Shown: one piece after another, positions 46,601 to 59,668 of the stretch
How the letters are laid out: each line of letters starts with the position of its first letter
Position numbering within the stretch: the first letter of the stretch is position 1
From: Bilabrum cf. latius
Taxonomy: Eukaryota > Bigyra: Bicosoecida > Bigyra > Bicosoecida
Reading direction: 5' to 3'
Length of the DNA stretch: 64,000 nucleotides
Assembly: GCA_965178125.1 (NCBI GenBank)
Contig: OZ237742.1
Span: forward strand, 1,178,001-1,242,000
Position numbers and translations under genes: made by a program
The notes under the pieces: generated by a model
Seen by the model: the letters and a program-made list of their open reading frames with translations, nothing else
Database searches by the model: none
What the model was told of the DNA's origin: nothing

Positions 46601-49600
46601 GCTTCATCGCACACGTCCAGCGACTGCTGAGACGGAGGCCGGCTGCCTGTGCCCACGATGCCAGACATAGACGGGAGAGTGAAGTCTTCGATCCCGTCCT
46701 ACCTGCTGCTGCTGCTGGCACTGCTTGTCTGAGACTCATTTGCTTGAGGCAAACCGCCCAGGGAACCGTGGCCGGAGAAGGAGCCATGCACGGAGGACAT
46801 CACAGTGGCGTGCGGGTGAGTGGCTGCCGGCTGCAAGTTTGGCGCGGTAAGAGCCCGGGCGCGCATGTCTGCGTGTTGAGATCCAGCTGCCGCATCGCTT
46901 GCAGTGGTGGTCGAGTCTGCCACCACTGGTGGCTAAACTGGTCGCTTTGCCACCATGCGACCGCCCAGCACCAAGGTGGTCAATGACAGCACGGACTGTA
47001 CGTTTTCTAGTTGCTTAAGCAGAGCTGCACGCCCGTCCCCGTCTGCACCCGCTGCACCGTCGCTCTCAGTGGGCCAGCAGAGCACTGGCATCAGGCAGCC
47101 CCTCCACACCGCAGATGCCGCCGTGTCCACCAGTGCGCCCAGGCGCCGCTCCGCTTTGCCCAGCTGCTTGGAGTCGGCATCCTGAGCCCACGCCCCGAAT
47201 TCAGCGACCGTAACATCCGCTAGGTCCTTTATTTTCATCTTGGCTTCGCGTTCTTTGCCACTCATAGCCCCAGCATCGCCTCGTATGCCACCGACAACAC
47301 CCGTGGCACCCTGGGTCTCCTTCCCCTCCCGCTCCCGCTTGCGTGCGGTACGCCAGGCAATTTGCCGGAGCAGCACAAATCGAGCGAGTATGCGCGGCGA
47401 CTGGTCTAGCGGAACATCCCGCAGCGCCCGCTCAGGAGAGGTCAGCACGCAAGCCTGACCGCAGCCAACGACGGCGAGCCGGCGAGCAGCCGCTCTTTCT
47501 GTGCTGGACCACGCTGGCAGCATCCCGAAGTACACGCTACTTACCGATTCCGCACCCGCATCGTCGCACAGAGCTGCGACGTCAGGGTCCCGCCAGGCCT
47601 CAGCGTCTGCGGGTGGGCCACCTCCCGTGGCGAGTCCTCCACCACTACCTTCGCTGCTGCTGTATCTGGGCTCGTTGACACCAGCGCACCTCGCGTCCAG
47701 CACGACTGCCTCGCCTCCGCGAGCGGGAGCACCCGGGAGCGCCAGCCCGCATGTATCTCCGATGGATAGCTCTGCAGGTCCCTCAATCCCTATGTCAGCT
47801 GCCCACACGCGGCCGCCAGCCGACTGGAGGCAGTGCCGAAACAGCTGCGTGAGCCTGCCCCGAGCCACCTAGGTGAGATCTGAGTCTGTGATCGGAGCGG
47901 GGGCTGACGACACAAAATGAGGCGCATCGGATGTTGCGTCTGCTGCTGCAATTCCTGGGACACGGGATAGCGGAGCCAAGGGGCTACGGCTGCTTCGCTG
48001 CCCGCTAGCACCACCTTGCAGCTGTGCAGCCTCTGGGGTGCTGCTGACCACGCCGCGACTGTCCGTTGAGAGCCAGCGCGGTACTCCAGCCCAATCTGCC
48101 AGTTGACACATCAGATATTCCCGCGCGAGATCCATGCCATCGGTGCGATGATGCCAGTCTGCATCTAACGGAGATGGCGAGGCAGATCCCTCGGCAGCTG
48201 CCACTGCCTGGCGTGCATCACCCTCTGGATTCCAACCCACTGCGGCGCACGCAAGCCGAGCAATAAAGGCAGCGCTCTTCGAGTGGACATTTCGCAATCC
48301 TGCACTGGTTCTGGGCGGAACGGTGACGCCCAAAGCCGACTATGTGGGAGCGGATCCAGTCCCTGTGCTGCCTGGATCGATGGCTGCATCGATGGCTGCA
48401 CCTTTGGCTTGCATCAGTGAGAGGATGCAGCGGTGCAGCGCAACACGATCTGCATGCGATGCCACCTGATTCCGGCCAGAGTCACTAAGGGCTTGGATTT
48501 CCGCAGCTGTGGGTGCCATCTCCGCGTGCGGGGGGAAGGGCAGGGGCCAGTGATGTCGCCTGAGGAGGCCTACCTGGAGAGGGGCTGCTCTGGGCACTGT
48601 GACCGAGGCCTTACCTCCGTGGACTGGCGAGTCCATCTCGGCCTCATCGCTTTCGGACTCTGATTCCGACTCGATGACGGCCTGCCCCCTGCAGCGACCA
48701 GCAGGGCCATCGAGGTTGGTCGCGCTTCGTCGATGGCCGGTAGCGTCGTCCTCGTCCTCATCTTCATCATCATCGTCGTCTTCGTCTTCATCGTCGGACA
48801 CTTCAATGATCTGAGAAGCCTCGTCCTTCGCGACGCCAGAAGTACCTGGCACGGTGTATTCTTTTGGTTTCATACTTGCGCTATGCTTAATTCCCGCCGC
48901 ATCCATCGAGTCCATTCCAGCAGTGCCCCCCTGCTGCTCATGGCGTGCCTTCTTGCTGGCAGACGGACGATCCACCTCCCTCGCTTCATCAGCAGACGAT
49001 GCACGCTGCTGCACTTGCGCGTCATGCTACCGCAGAGAGGGGTACGTCCAGGCAGCGACGCGGCGCGCCATGGAGCGAACCTCCTTGCTGGATGCAGGTC
49101 CTGGCGGACTCGAAGCCGTCGAAGCGGACCACCTGAGCGGCACCACTCCGATCAATTCGATGCATTTCGGACGCAGGGAGGGGCGGCTGCGCAGCGCCTC
49201 CTGCAGCTCGCGACCCACGCGGTCACCCCATTGCACCAGCCTGACGCTCGGCCCGCGGCCTGTTCCAGAAGCACCACGTGCCGCTGCCGCGGCGGTAGCT
49301 CCCACCGAGGATCCACCCTTGCTGTCTTGATGGCCACTGGCCCTTTGCCCCAGCAGCACCCGACTCAGCTGAACGTGCTGACTCCACGTACGCGTTGCCG
49401 ATTCCCAGTCGTAGCTACGGTCCGAGGCGAAGCCTTGCGCATCGCTCACCTGCTGCATGGCCTGAACCAGCAGCTTAGCCGCCTGTTCATCCGACAGAGA
49501 CTTCAGAGGGCTGCCCTCGCTCGTGGAACTAGCCGACTGCATCGACGGCCCTGCCTCGGGACGAGCCTCTCCAGCGCGAGCACCACCACCTCGTGGGGCT

Positions 49601-52600
49601 GGTTGCAGCAAGGCCCTCTTGGCGCTTTCCCAGGCGTGGGCATGCAGATCCAGGCAGGAGTCGCAGGCAGTCCTCCCCTCTCTGCTCCCGGGAGGCAGGC
49701 AGTCAGCAGCCGACTCAGCCAGGTTGGCAGCCACTCTCGCTAGGCCAAACAGCTCGGCAAGCGTACTTGATGAAAGGGGTACAGGGTGTGCGGAGGCAGA
49801 AGGAGGCGCAATCCCTCCCAGTTGGAGCGTTGAAATACCCGGCTTTGTTGAAGTTGGCTGTGCTGGAGCCTGACTTGGTGACATGCCTGGGCTTGATCCA
49901 CTATGCAGTGTCTGTGCAGAGCTCAGCAGGGCCTGGATCGCGGCAATCACTAGCTGCATTGGTGCTTGGTTCTCGCCGTCATTGTCACTCCCACGAACCA
50001 GCATTTGGGCGCTTTGATGAATGGCAAACGTGGGACTGGTCTCTACTTGAGACGCTTTGGGCGCTGAACTGCCACGTGCTGGCGGGGCGTGGGCATGGCT
50101 CAGAGCCGCAAGCTGCGGATCTCCCAAAGCCAGTTGGACACACCGCAACGCCTCGCCGCGGGCTCGCCGAAGCACTGACGCTAGGATCCATCCCGCGGCG
50201 AGGAAGTGCTTGCTCTCGTACAGCCACTGTGCTAGCTGCGTCGCCTCTATGGCTCTGTTGCCGAATCCAGGTTCGCCCCATAGCCGTGCGGCACCATGAG
50301 CACCAAGCTGAAGCCCTGTCGCTGCCTCGGATGAACTGGACCCGCTGGTTGCCACCAGCAGACCAAACGCGGCGATTGCTGCCCGGCTGCGGCTGGCCGC
50401 GAGCCACGAGGAGCAAAGCGCGAGCTGCTGGGCCTGCGCCTTGATGGCCTCATCGGCACCGGCACCACCGGTCGGCAACGGTTCATCGCCTTCACCTAGC
50501 GAGTCATCGCTGGTATCTTGCAGACAGTAATCCAGGAGGGTGCGACACAGCTACTGCAAGTGGGCAGCCTCGTCGCGACGGCCTTGCTGTCCCTCACCAG
50601 CCCGTGATTCAGACTGACTCGAGTCCTTCTCCTCTTCAGCACCCAGACCGCTACTACCCAGCCTGCTCCAAGCAGCCCGCCACTCAGTTCCAATCACAGC
50701 CCGGTGGACCGTCTTTAGGTAATGTTCTAGCTTGGTTTGATTGCTGTGCAAGTGACGGCACGCTTCCTACGCGCAATATCGCAGCCAAGCATGGAGTGTT
50801 CGGCCGTCGCCGCTGCCAGTGCTTTCACTGCCTCTCGATCCACCATCTGTATCGCCCCAAATCATCCGCCGAGCTACACAGGCTGCAATAGAACCAAGTG
50901 ATCCGTCCGAAGAAGAGCCGATCAGCGCCTCGATTCCGGCCACTCTGCCAGTCACTGCTTCAACCCCCCTCGACAGGCCCTCCCGCGAGCCGCTGCACGC
51001 GAACACGCACCGCATGGCGGCTTCAGACCGCCTCAGGAGCGGCATGCCCCCGAGCTCGCTGTCGGGGTCGAGCAGGGCGATGCACATGCGCCGAACCTCC
51101 TTGCTAGACTGCTTGCCAGCGCCAGAGGACAGAGGAGACCGGGCCCGCTTGCGGCCAATTGGCACATCCGATCGTGCAGCGTGGGCTGGGCTGGCCCTGC
51201 TGCTGCTGCTGCCGCCAGCCCGCTGCTTTCTTTCGGCGCCCAAAGAGCGCGGCTCGTCTAGCCGTCCGTTCACCGCCCCCCCGGCCAGGATTTCTGCGTC
51301 TGTCAGCAGCCCCAGTGCAGCATCCACAGCGATTGGCCCCGCGGCACCTCCCAGCAGGTGGCAGGAGCGGGTCATGATGCAAATGTCGGCGGCAGACTCC
51401 ATGCAGCGCTGCGCATCGCCCGCGGCGGACAGCACCTGCTGCCTGCCAACCTGCCGCCGTGCAGCTGCGGCTAGCCTGTGGTGCTGGGACAGCGGGCGGG
51501 ATACGCGAGAGGGGCCGGAAGCATCGAGCTCGCCCGCCGATGCAAGGGCATCCAGCCACGCAGATACCGCAGGCATGTCCGTGTTCCAGACCGAAGAATC
51601 GTCGCTGGCTGCTTCGGGTGACGTCACTCGGTACTTGAACAAGTCTCTCGAGCACAGGGGCCGCAGGGAGGACCAATCGTCGCGGCGCTGCAGCCAATCG
51701 GCCTCGACGACATTATCCGGGCCGCCGCTTTTACGTCTTGCTGTCTGCAAATGGATCGAGGTGCCGAGGTGCAGGGAGCAGCTGGCAAAGCATCGGGGCG
51801 CTTGCTCGGTTGCGAGCAGCTGCTCTGTGGCAAGGGCCCACCCCTGTGCGGCATTCTCCTTGCTCCTAGCGAAAGATACCGACGCAAAATGGAGCGCGCT
51901 GCACGGCTCATCAAAATCTTCCAATGTGGCGGATGCCTGGTACAGACAGGCCGCCTCTCGAAGGCCCTGGTCGGCCAGGCGCTCCAGTTTATCCGAACTG
52001 AGAGATCCCACCAAGTCCGTGCCACGGGCTGCAACAGCTTCCTCCCGCGCCATAGTGGACAAATTTACCCCATTAAGCAGCTGTGGTATGTTTCGTCGTC
52101 GAACAAGTACGGATGTGAGCGCGTCAGTGCCAGGGAAGGATCTAAATGCCGCTTGTCTCTCCAGCAGCTGTCGAATTCCAAGGTTAGCGTCGCAACTGAG
52201 ACGAGCTGCATCTGTCCCCGCTTCCAATAGTTGAACAATACGTATACCATTGCCCTTGGAACCTAGAAAGCCGGATATTCCTTGTGACAGCAGTGAATGG
52301 GCTCGCTCAATGGTAGCAACCTGCAACGAATCAAGTGCTCGCACGTGCTCCAAAGCCGCCCCACAAACTTCGCCGTCCAAGCTGGACGATATCCTATATA
52401 TACACATATACATCCACCGCATGGCAATGCCCATCTCCGACGCTGACCATGGCCCGAAGTTCTGCTCCAAACCGGCGCTCCTCGCAATTTCGAACTACGC
52501 ACCAAACTCTTGTATAGCTTTCGTAAATGCACCAGCCTGGAAGTGTTGGTAGCCGTTTGCGTTATGTAACGCAATTTGCTCTGCAATCTATGCGCGCGAT

Positions 52601-52614
52601 GGCGCGTCTTCCAT
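43654..52614 (-). CDS. Giant 2,986-aa TPR-containing protein with SUMO-interacting-type motif
   Basis: A single frame of 8,961 nt, no intron, ends in TGA and is crossed by 16 TAGs and no TAA or TGA. The start MEDAPSRA leads directly into a TPR-like helix pair: IALHNANGYQHFQAGAFTKA, then IQEFGA[TAG]FEIARSAG. The protein is otherwise largely helical and Ala/Ser-rich, without recognisable catalytic motifs. Near residue 1270 a hydrophobic-acidic IIEVSDDEDEDD is a textbook SUMO-interacting motif, in a long acidic tract. A basic KRARSP string suggests nuclear location. The C-terminal 100 residues (EFCLKAFRQRW) match nothing I know. The size and TPR start recall separase or PIKK-type helical scaffolds, but neither the protease nor the kinase is present. 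Function unknown. Confidence 0.68.
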
Positions 52615-52839
52615 CGATGGGCGTGGAATGATATCACTCCGCCTCCAACACCCTGGTGCAATCCGCTCTTTCGCTGGCGGTCAGTTGTCGCACCCCAGCA
52701 GGACGCCTGGATTTCGAGGCGGCGCAAATCTTGGCCAGGAATGGATGATACATCAAGCTATGCAGTAGGTAGACCTTGCATGGGTACATGGGTGTCAAAT
52801 CAACAATCGCAGCTCTGCCAGAGTGTCCAGCCCCATTTC

Positions 52840-55800
52840 TCACCACCCATCGTCGTCGGCCAGCTCGTCCAGCAGAGGGTCTGCTGCCGCGCCGCTGCTG
52901 CCGCCGGCACCGGCTCCAGACGCAGCCGGAGGCGTCGCCGCAGGTGCCGCCACGGGTGCAGCCGCCCCTGCTCGCCTCGCCTGCGGCTGCGCGTACGTGA
53001 CCAGGCCCAGGCACTGCTCGCCTACCCTGCTCATGCCGTCCACGCGGCACACCTCCCCTGCGTACTCGGGCTTGTAGTGCGCCCCGCACAGGGGACTCAT
53101 CACCGAGGGAGACCCCCTGTAGATCGGGGTCAGCGAGGCCCCGCACAGCACGAAGGGATTCCTCTCGTCGTAGTCGATCGACAGCGCGTTCCTGCCCTGC
53201 TTCTCGCCCGCAGCCACCACCCGCCGCGCCTTGCCCGCCTTGTCCTCGTAGGCAGCAGTTGCCGCCTCGGGCATCTCGAGGAGCCGCCGTGCGAACCCCA
53301 CTGCGTGGATGAAGTTCTTGGCCTTGTACGCGAGCGCCATGGCCAGGTTGAGCACGAGGATCTGGTGCGCGGGGAGCAGCTTGCAGTGGGTCAGGTACGC
53401 CGCCAGCTCCAGCTTGCGGCCCACGTCCTTGGTCGTCGCCCGCGCGTCCGTGAGGATGCACGCCAGCTTGTACTCCTTGCAGGAGGCCAGCAGCTGCTTG
53501 ACGGCCTCCCCCTCCGCTCTCCTGTCCACGCAGGCAAGCGGAATGGATGCCATCATCGAGTCCAGGTGGGCGGACAACACCTTGAACTTGCCGCCGAGGA
53601 AGAGGCGGTACACGGTGGCCTGCATGTCGTTCAACCGGGCCAGGGTGTAGAGCGTGGAGGGCCGCTGGGACGACCCGCCCCCCTTACCCGAGGGGACCGT
53701 CCGCGACAGCGGGGTCACCAGCGGGGGCAGGCTGGGCAAAGTGGGGAGGCTGACCCGCCCCGCGGCGTATGCCGCCAGCATCTTGGGCTTGAGGCGGTCG
53801 AACTTCACGATGCCAGCCTGCCTGCGGAGCAGCTCCACGGCGGAATCGAAGCGGCCGACCGCGGCGTGCTCCGCGGCGACCGACGAGTCCATCGTCCACC
53901 GGTCCGCGTACCCGCGCCCCGCCGTCGGCACGATCGTCGCCCCCGCCGAGGCCCCGCCCTTGCCACCTCCAGCCGCCTTTCCACCAGGGGAGCTTGGCAG
54001 ATCGGGCAGGTCCAAGTCGGCCTCGCCGTCCCAAGCGCCGCCCTCGCCGTCAGCCTCCTCCTCCTCGGCCGCAGCCCCGCCGGCCGCGGCCCCGCCCTTG
54101 CCCCCATCGTCGTCCCCGTCCCCGTCCAGGTCCAGGTCATCGCCGCCCCACGCACCGCTCGCGGCGGCCGCGGCCTCTGCTGCCAGCGCCGCCTCAGCAG
54201 CGGCCGCGTCGCCGTCCTCCTCCCGACCCTCGGCAGCCGCCTTGAAGGAGGCCTCGAACGGGCTGGCCCGCACGGCGCACAGCGGCCAGTCCTTCCCGCG
54301 CACGATGGGGGTGGGGGGCACGCAGGCCACTGCTCCCGGGTCCCCGTTGGCTGCATCCGTGGGCGCGGACCGGGTGCCAGGCGTCACGAGAGACCCTTCC
54401 GCGTGGGCGGCCGCCGCCGCCCCGATCCCGCTCGTGTCCGGCAGGGGGAGCCCCGCCTGCTCCATGGCGTCCTGCAGCCGCTTGGCGTCCTCCTCCAGGC
54501 CGTAGGTGCGCGCGCACGCGTAGGCCAGGGCGACCTGCCCCGCGTCCTCGAGGACCTTCACCCTCTCCCCCGCGTCTCCAAGGTACAGGGCGTTGTGGAA
54601 GCGGGCAAGCGGGTCCTAGGTCTTGTTGGCGATGGCCATCATGCGCCCCACGTAGGCACGCTGGCCCGAGATGAGGTACAGGAAGCTGAGCCTGTCCATG
54701 TCCCTGACCTTCTGGTACGCGGTCTCGGCCGTGTCGAAGCTGCCCTGCCTCAGCGCTTCGGCTGCCAGCCTGCGCCACACCTCCGGCTTGTCCACCTTCA
54801 TGGCCGCGTCCTTGGCCTGGTCCAGGTTGCCGCACGCGAGCGCCAGGCCGAATCTCGTCTCCGGGTCCTCGACGAAGTGCAGCGCCACCTCTGGATAGCC
54901 GGACCGCTGCAGGTACCCGATCACTGCCTCGCCCACCATGGACCCCGTCCGGATGAGCTGCACCACCCTGGCATACTCTTTTCTCTGCAGCGCCTGCTTG
55001 AAGAGGTACTCGGTGGGGTCGTACCGCAGGACCCTCACCTTGCTGGACCGGTCCATGCACCTCGCCCTCGACTCTCCCGCCTCGAACACGTACACGGGGG
55101 AGTCCAACGTCCGCAGCACGCCCCGCTCGCCCTTCTCCGTGGGCAGCAGGTACTTGAGGTGGGTGAGAGTTGAGTACACGAGCACGCCGTTCTCGTCCCA
55201 GGCCGCGCTCTTGACCTTGGCGATCTCGTGCACGGCGCACACCTAGGTCAGGTCCTGCGTGGCGATCACGAGAGTGGTCTTACTCATGAGGGCAACGTGC
55301 TTGCCGTCGTGAGACCACGCGACGTACCTGACCTTCACCCCGGAGATCTCGTTGATGATCCGCCTGGACTGCGTCTCGAAGAGGCACACCCTGTCCTGCC
55401 TCCGGACCAGCACCCTGCCGGGGGTGGAGGCCTGGAAGAGCTGCTCCGTCTGATCCGCGTAGGGGGGATCGATCCGCTTGACGGTCTTGTTGGCGAGGTC
55501 CTTGATGGCGAGCTTGCGGTTGGAGTCGAGCACGACGAACGATGCCCTCGACAGGAAGGCGACCGACAGGCCCAGGCCGGTGACAGCCCTCGGGTCCGAC
55601 TGGTTGAGGTTGAACAGCCGGTACATGCCCCCCTCCTGCTTGGACCAGATGAGCACGTTCTCCTCGGCGGGGTTGTAGCGGTTGTGCTGCAGCTCCCGGG
55701 GGAGGGTGGTGAAGTTGTGCACCGACGTGTTGGAGGGCACGTCAGCGACCCTGACGTCACTCCCCGACTCGGTCATGGCGCGGCGGAGCTTCTGGTCCGA

Positions 55801-56966
55801 GACGTACAGGAGGAGCCCTTTGCCCGCCGACGAGTACGCCGGTCGTTCCCTCTGCAGCTTGAAGACGAGCATGCCGCTGTCGTGGCCCGCGGCCAGAAGC
55901 CGGTTGGTGGGGTGCGCGGCCATGATCCAGAAGCGGTCCGCGGACCTTCGGAAGGTCTGCAGCGCGATGCGCTTGTTCGAGTCCCACACCCGGATCGTCT
56001 TGTCCTCGCTGTTGGAGACGATGAGGTCGTACTTTGGGTGGTAGAGCACGCTGGAGACGTTGTTTGTGTGCCCCCGCATGGAGTCCACCTCCCAGGCCCG
56101 GCTCTCGCTGGTCCTCCACACCTTGACCTGGTTGTCGTCGGCGCCAGACACGATGAAGGGCTTGGCGGGGTTGGGGTGGAACTGCGCCCAGTTGACGCCC
56201 CGGTCGTGCCCTTCGAGCACGAACTTGATGACTGCGTCTGCCCCGAAGAGGTCCCCGTCCTGCTGCTGGGCGGCGATCATGTCCTGGGGGCCGGAGCGGA
56301 CGTTCTTGCGGCGGAGGCCGCTGATGTCCCACACGCGGACGGACTGATCCAGGGAGGCCGAGACCACCAGGTCCTCCTGAGGGTGAAACTGCGCGCACAT
56401 GACGTAGTGGTTGTGGCCCGCAATCACCGTCAGGCCCGAGCGCGACTGCCAGTTCCAGATGCGGATCGTCTGGTCGTCCGAGGCCGAGAGGATCCACGGG
56501 TACTCATGGTGGAACTGCGACGCGGGCGTGGCATGCAAAACAAGAAAAAGTGGTCGCGCAGGTGCAGGATGTGTGTGAGCGTGAAGCGCAACGTGGGTGC
56601 AGCAGACGGAAGCAAGACACCCTGCGAGAAAGCTGCCGCGGGGAGCGCAGAATGGCTCACCTAAACCGTACGGATGTAATCAACATGCCCCTACAGCGTG
56701 AACAGGCTTCGCCGGGAGGGGTTCTGGTAGTTCCAGACCTTGATCAGGTAATCGTCGCCTCCGGACACAAACAGCGGTTGCTGCAAGTGAAAGTCCACGC
56801 CACGAACGGGCCCCACGTGCTCTTCGTACTTCTCCAATAAGGCCTGCATCTGGTAGTCCCAAAGCTGGATGCTTCCATCGTGCAGCGAGGCCAAAATCCA
56901 AGGGCGCTTCGGATGGAAGCTCAACCCCTTAACTCGCTTGCTCCTCGACTCAAACTTAGTCAGCAT
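52840..56966 (-). CDS. COPA: Coatomer subunit alpha (alpha-COP)
   Basis: COPI coat subunit for Golgi-to-ER retrograde vesicles. The predicted protein is 1,326 aa, against 1,224 in human. It starts [21 protein letters not shown] propeller of WD repeats follows ([45 protein letters not shown]). Then come [20 protein letters not shown] and FHNALYLGD, and a C-terminal cysteine-containing segment ([14 protein letters not shown]). Exon 1 is 56661-56966. The 146-bp intron (GTGAGC...CGCAG) restores YIRTV[TAG]FHHEYPW, where plants have Gln. Four in-frame TAGs (residues 93, 102, 527, 736) all align without gaps. After the usual family end there is an extra Pro/Ala linker finishing in DELADDDGW and TGA. 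Confidence 0.95.
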
Positions 56967-57917
56967 GGCTGGTCAGAGTGCAGCACGAATCAAATAGTCA
57001 CGAAGAGCGATCCGGAAGACAGACAATGTAGCGATGTCGTGCTTGGTTCCTGCAATTTGCTTCAGGCGCTGCATCAAGCAAAAAATACACAATTACGACG
57101 TTACTTTTCTAAGTTGCGTGCTGTTCAGACAATAGAGTAATTTTTACGTTTCGTCAAACATCTAGATACGAATGAATCGACTCCCCTCACAGTGGCAGTA
57201 CAATAATTCGTTAATTAATGTTCTCTGTATCACCTCACACGATCTTTAGAGCGCTGCCGATGCGGTCGTTTTTTGCCAGTAGCATGGTGAATCGCAATGC
57301 CAGTCACGCAGTTGATCGCGCCAAATGGTTGCCCTTGAGCATCCATTAAGATTTCATCTCTGCTCGCAACGGTCACACTGCAGGGTGGTGTTGGCTTGCG
57401 CTTTGTTGTATCAGCATCTCGCCGAAGTATCCCGTGCAGGCGAGCAATTAGACAGCAAGTGCCTTTGGTCTGCATGATGCCTTGATTGGCTGCGCTTCTG
57501 GAATCATGGATTAATTCATGCATGAGACCTTTACCACGGCCTATCCCGTCCCACCGCTTCACGAGAGAGAGAGAATATAATATGTCTGAGTCAAAGCACA
57601 CACTACCCAACTACAACGACCACCCCAAGAGGCAATCGCACTGGGCAGGTCGAACGGATCAGCAAGCTCACGCCATGGGCTCCGCAAGCTGGGCCGCTCC
57701 TCCGTGGGGGAGTTGCGCTGCTTGCGGTCCATCTGCGTTCGCGATGCCTTCGTGTTCGATTGCGTTCGGATCAGCCGCCTCGTCCGCGAGAGAGAGAGAG
57801 AGAGAAAATAGAGTTTTCGCACGCAATTCACGAGACTCTAGCGTTGCGCAGGTTGTGATGAGTGCGGCGCCGACCACGTCGAGATGCTGACCTGCGCTGA
57901 CACGACGCACAAGCAGC
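56967..57917. promoter_or_regulatory. Divergent intergenic region, COPA / DUF4397 gene
   Basis: 951 bp between divergent starts, AT-rich near 57070-57230. It contains two GA dinucleotide runs (57563-57574 and 57787-57806) and an AATATAATATG string at 57575. No coding gene is supported. Confidence 0.45.
57787..57806. repeat. GA dinucleotide microsatellite
   Basis: About nine GA units upstream of the DUF4397 gene, in its probable 5' region. A shorter run of the same type lies at 57563-57574. Confidence 0.85.
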
Positions 57918-59584
57918 ATGCTCTCCTTGGTACTAGCCAGCCTGATCGCTTCGGCCGAGGCCATACCAGTGCAAATCGTGCATGCAAGCTTTGACGCGCC
58001 CGCCGTTGATGTCGTAGTGGACGGTCAAATCGTGAGAGGAGGGGTGGTCCATGTCGATGGAGGTGATGTCACGCGATCAGTGTGACGCAGCTCGAATCTC
58101 GATCCACCGCGACAGCTTCGGCGGTACTTTCCGCCGCTACTTCGATCTATTTTGACTCATGACCTGAAATCTGTGCGAGCCCTTACGTATTCCTCGAAAT
58201 CGAGCCGCAGGCCGCCAGGAACGTCCCCTTCGGCAACGCGACTGCTTTTGTCGAGTTGGCCCCTGGCTTTCACAAGGCTGAGCTGCAAGTAGGAGGCGAA
58301 ACAGTATTGAAGCATATGCTCCTTACCCCTGCTTCACCTCTTGATCCTGGTGACCGCCTGCAGCAGACGGTGTACGCAGTGAATCCAGTGGCTGCTCTCG
58401 GCGTCCAGGTGACGTACGGTACGATAGCAAGAGAGATCCCGCCGCGCGACCAAGGATCGGTAATATCTGGGTTCTTGCATCTCTCTCCTGATGCTCCTTC
58501 GGTGCGCCTAGAGATCGAAGGCGGCTAGCTTTTCGACTTCGAGCTTTCGTACGGGGATTCTACCGGCTTTTTTGCGCATCTGCAGAAGAGTACCGAGCAA
58601 AAAATAAGTGTGTTTGTCGAAGATGTTCAGGTTTTTACTGCAACTGTGCCTGCGGGCTCCCTAGACTCGCTGGGGTACGCACAGTTTGCTATCATCGGCA
58701 GCGCGGATCCCCGTGCACCAGCGGGGCAGGCCCTCCAGCTACTGGCACTGCCAGCCTCTTCCTCAGGATCCAGCGCTCAGAATGGCAGCCCAGACAACGA
58801 TGGTGCTCTATCGTTCCCGTTCAAGCCGGTCCAGAGTCCGGAAAGGATACTCGCTCTCCTCTCGGCGGGGCCGGCCGCCACGGCACCCGTCCGGGTCGCG
58901 CATGCAGTCCCTGACGCGCCCGCCGTGGACGTGCTGGTAGACGGGCAGGTGGTGGTCAAAGGGGCAACCTTCAAGGGGTTCACCAAGTACCTGCAACTGC
59001 CCACGGGTGAACACAAGGTCGAGATCAGGGTTGCCGAGGGCACGCAGGAACCAACGAACGGGGTCTGGCTGGGGCCCGGGCTCGGCTACGGCAAGGGGGG
59101 AGACGTGGTGCACAAGCAGAAGATCTGGCTGCCACCGGTCCTCGCGGGTGACTAGGCCGAGCCCCGCACCATCGCGGCGGTGGGTGCACTGGGCAACAGG
59201 AGCGTGGCGCTGCAGGTCATCAACGACGGGGGCCAGAGCTCCGTGCCCAAGACGGAGGTGCTGATGAGGATGGGGAACCTCATACCCGACATGCTGCAGC
59301 CCATCACCATCATGGCCAATGAGAACGATTTCATCGCCAACGTCTACTACGGAGAATTCACGAACCACTACCTGAGGGTACCTGTGGATGGCGGCAGCAT
59401 CGAGTCGTTCCTGTTCCGGGCGAGGTCACCCGTGCCTCTCGGCAAATCGGTGACCCAGATCCCACCGGAGGGCCTGGGAGCCATCTGGGCCGATGTGGCG
59501 CTGGGGGCTGAGGCAGTGTCCGGCAGTTTCACGCCACTCGTGGTGCAGGACGGCACGCAGGTGCCGGACTCCACCAGCGCGTGA
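57918..59584 (+). CDS. Secreted DUF4397 repeat protein
   Basis: 495 aa from exons 57918-58031 and 58211-59584. The GTGAGA...CGCAG intron is phase 0 and joins VDVVVDGQI to AARNVPFGNATAF. The signal peptide is MLSLVLASLIASAEA. The family-type strand VxxAhxxPDAPaVDVxVDGq appears three times: QIVHASFDAPAVDVVVDGQ after the signal, FLHLSPDAPSVRLEIEGG in the middle, and VRVAHAVPDAPAVDVLVDGQ near residue 280. The last is followed by LQLPTGEHKVEIRV. This is the DUF4397 beta-sandwich, known from secreted or cell-surface proteins without an assigned activity. Two in-frame TAGs (58526, 59153) break it under the standard code; it ends in TGA, 84 bp from the convergent neighbour. Confidence 0.85.
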
Positions 59585-59668
59585 GTTGCATGATATGCTT
59601 AGTCTCCGATCGCGGCTTGAAGATTGCAAACCATAGCGTATTCTCAATTATGTATAGCTTCATCTAAA

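Noticed and set aside
57486-57890. 134-codon plus-strand frame before the DUF4397 gene
   Set aside because: Contains GA microsatellites, no domain, and ends just before the signal-peptide ATG of a well-supported gene.
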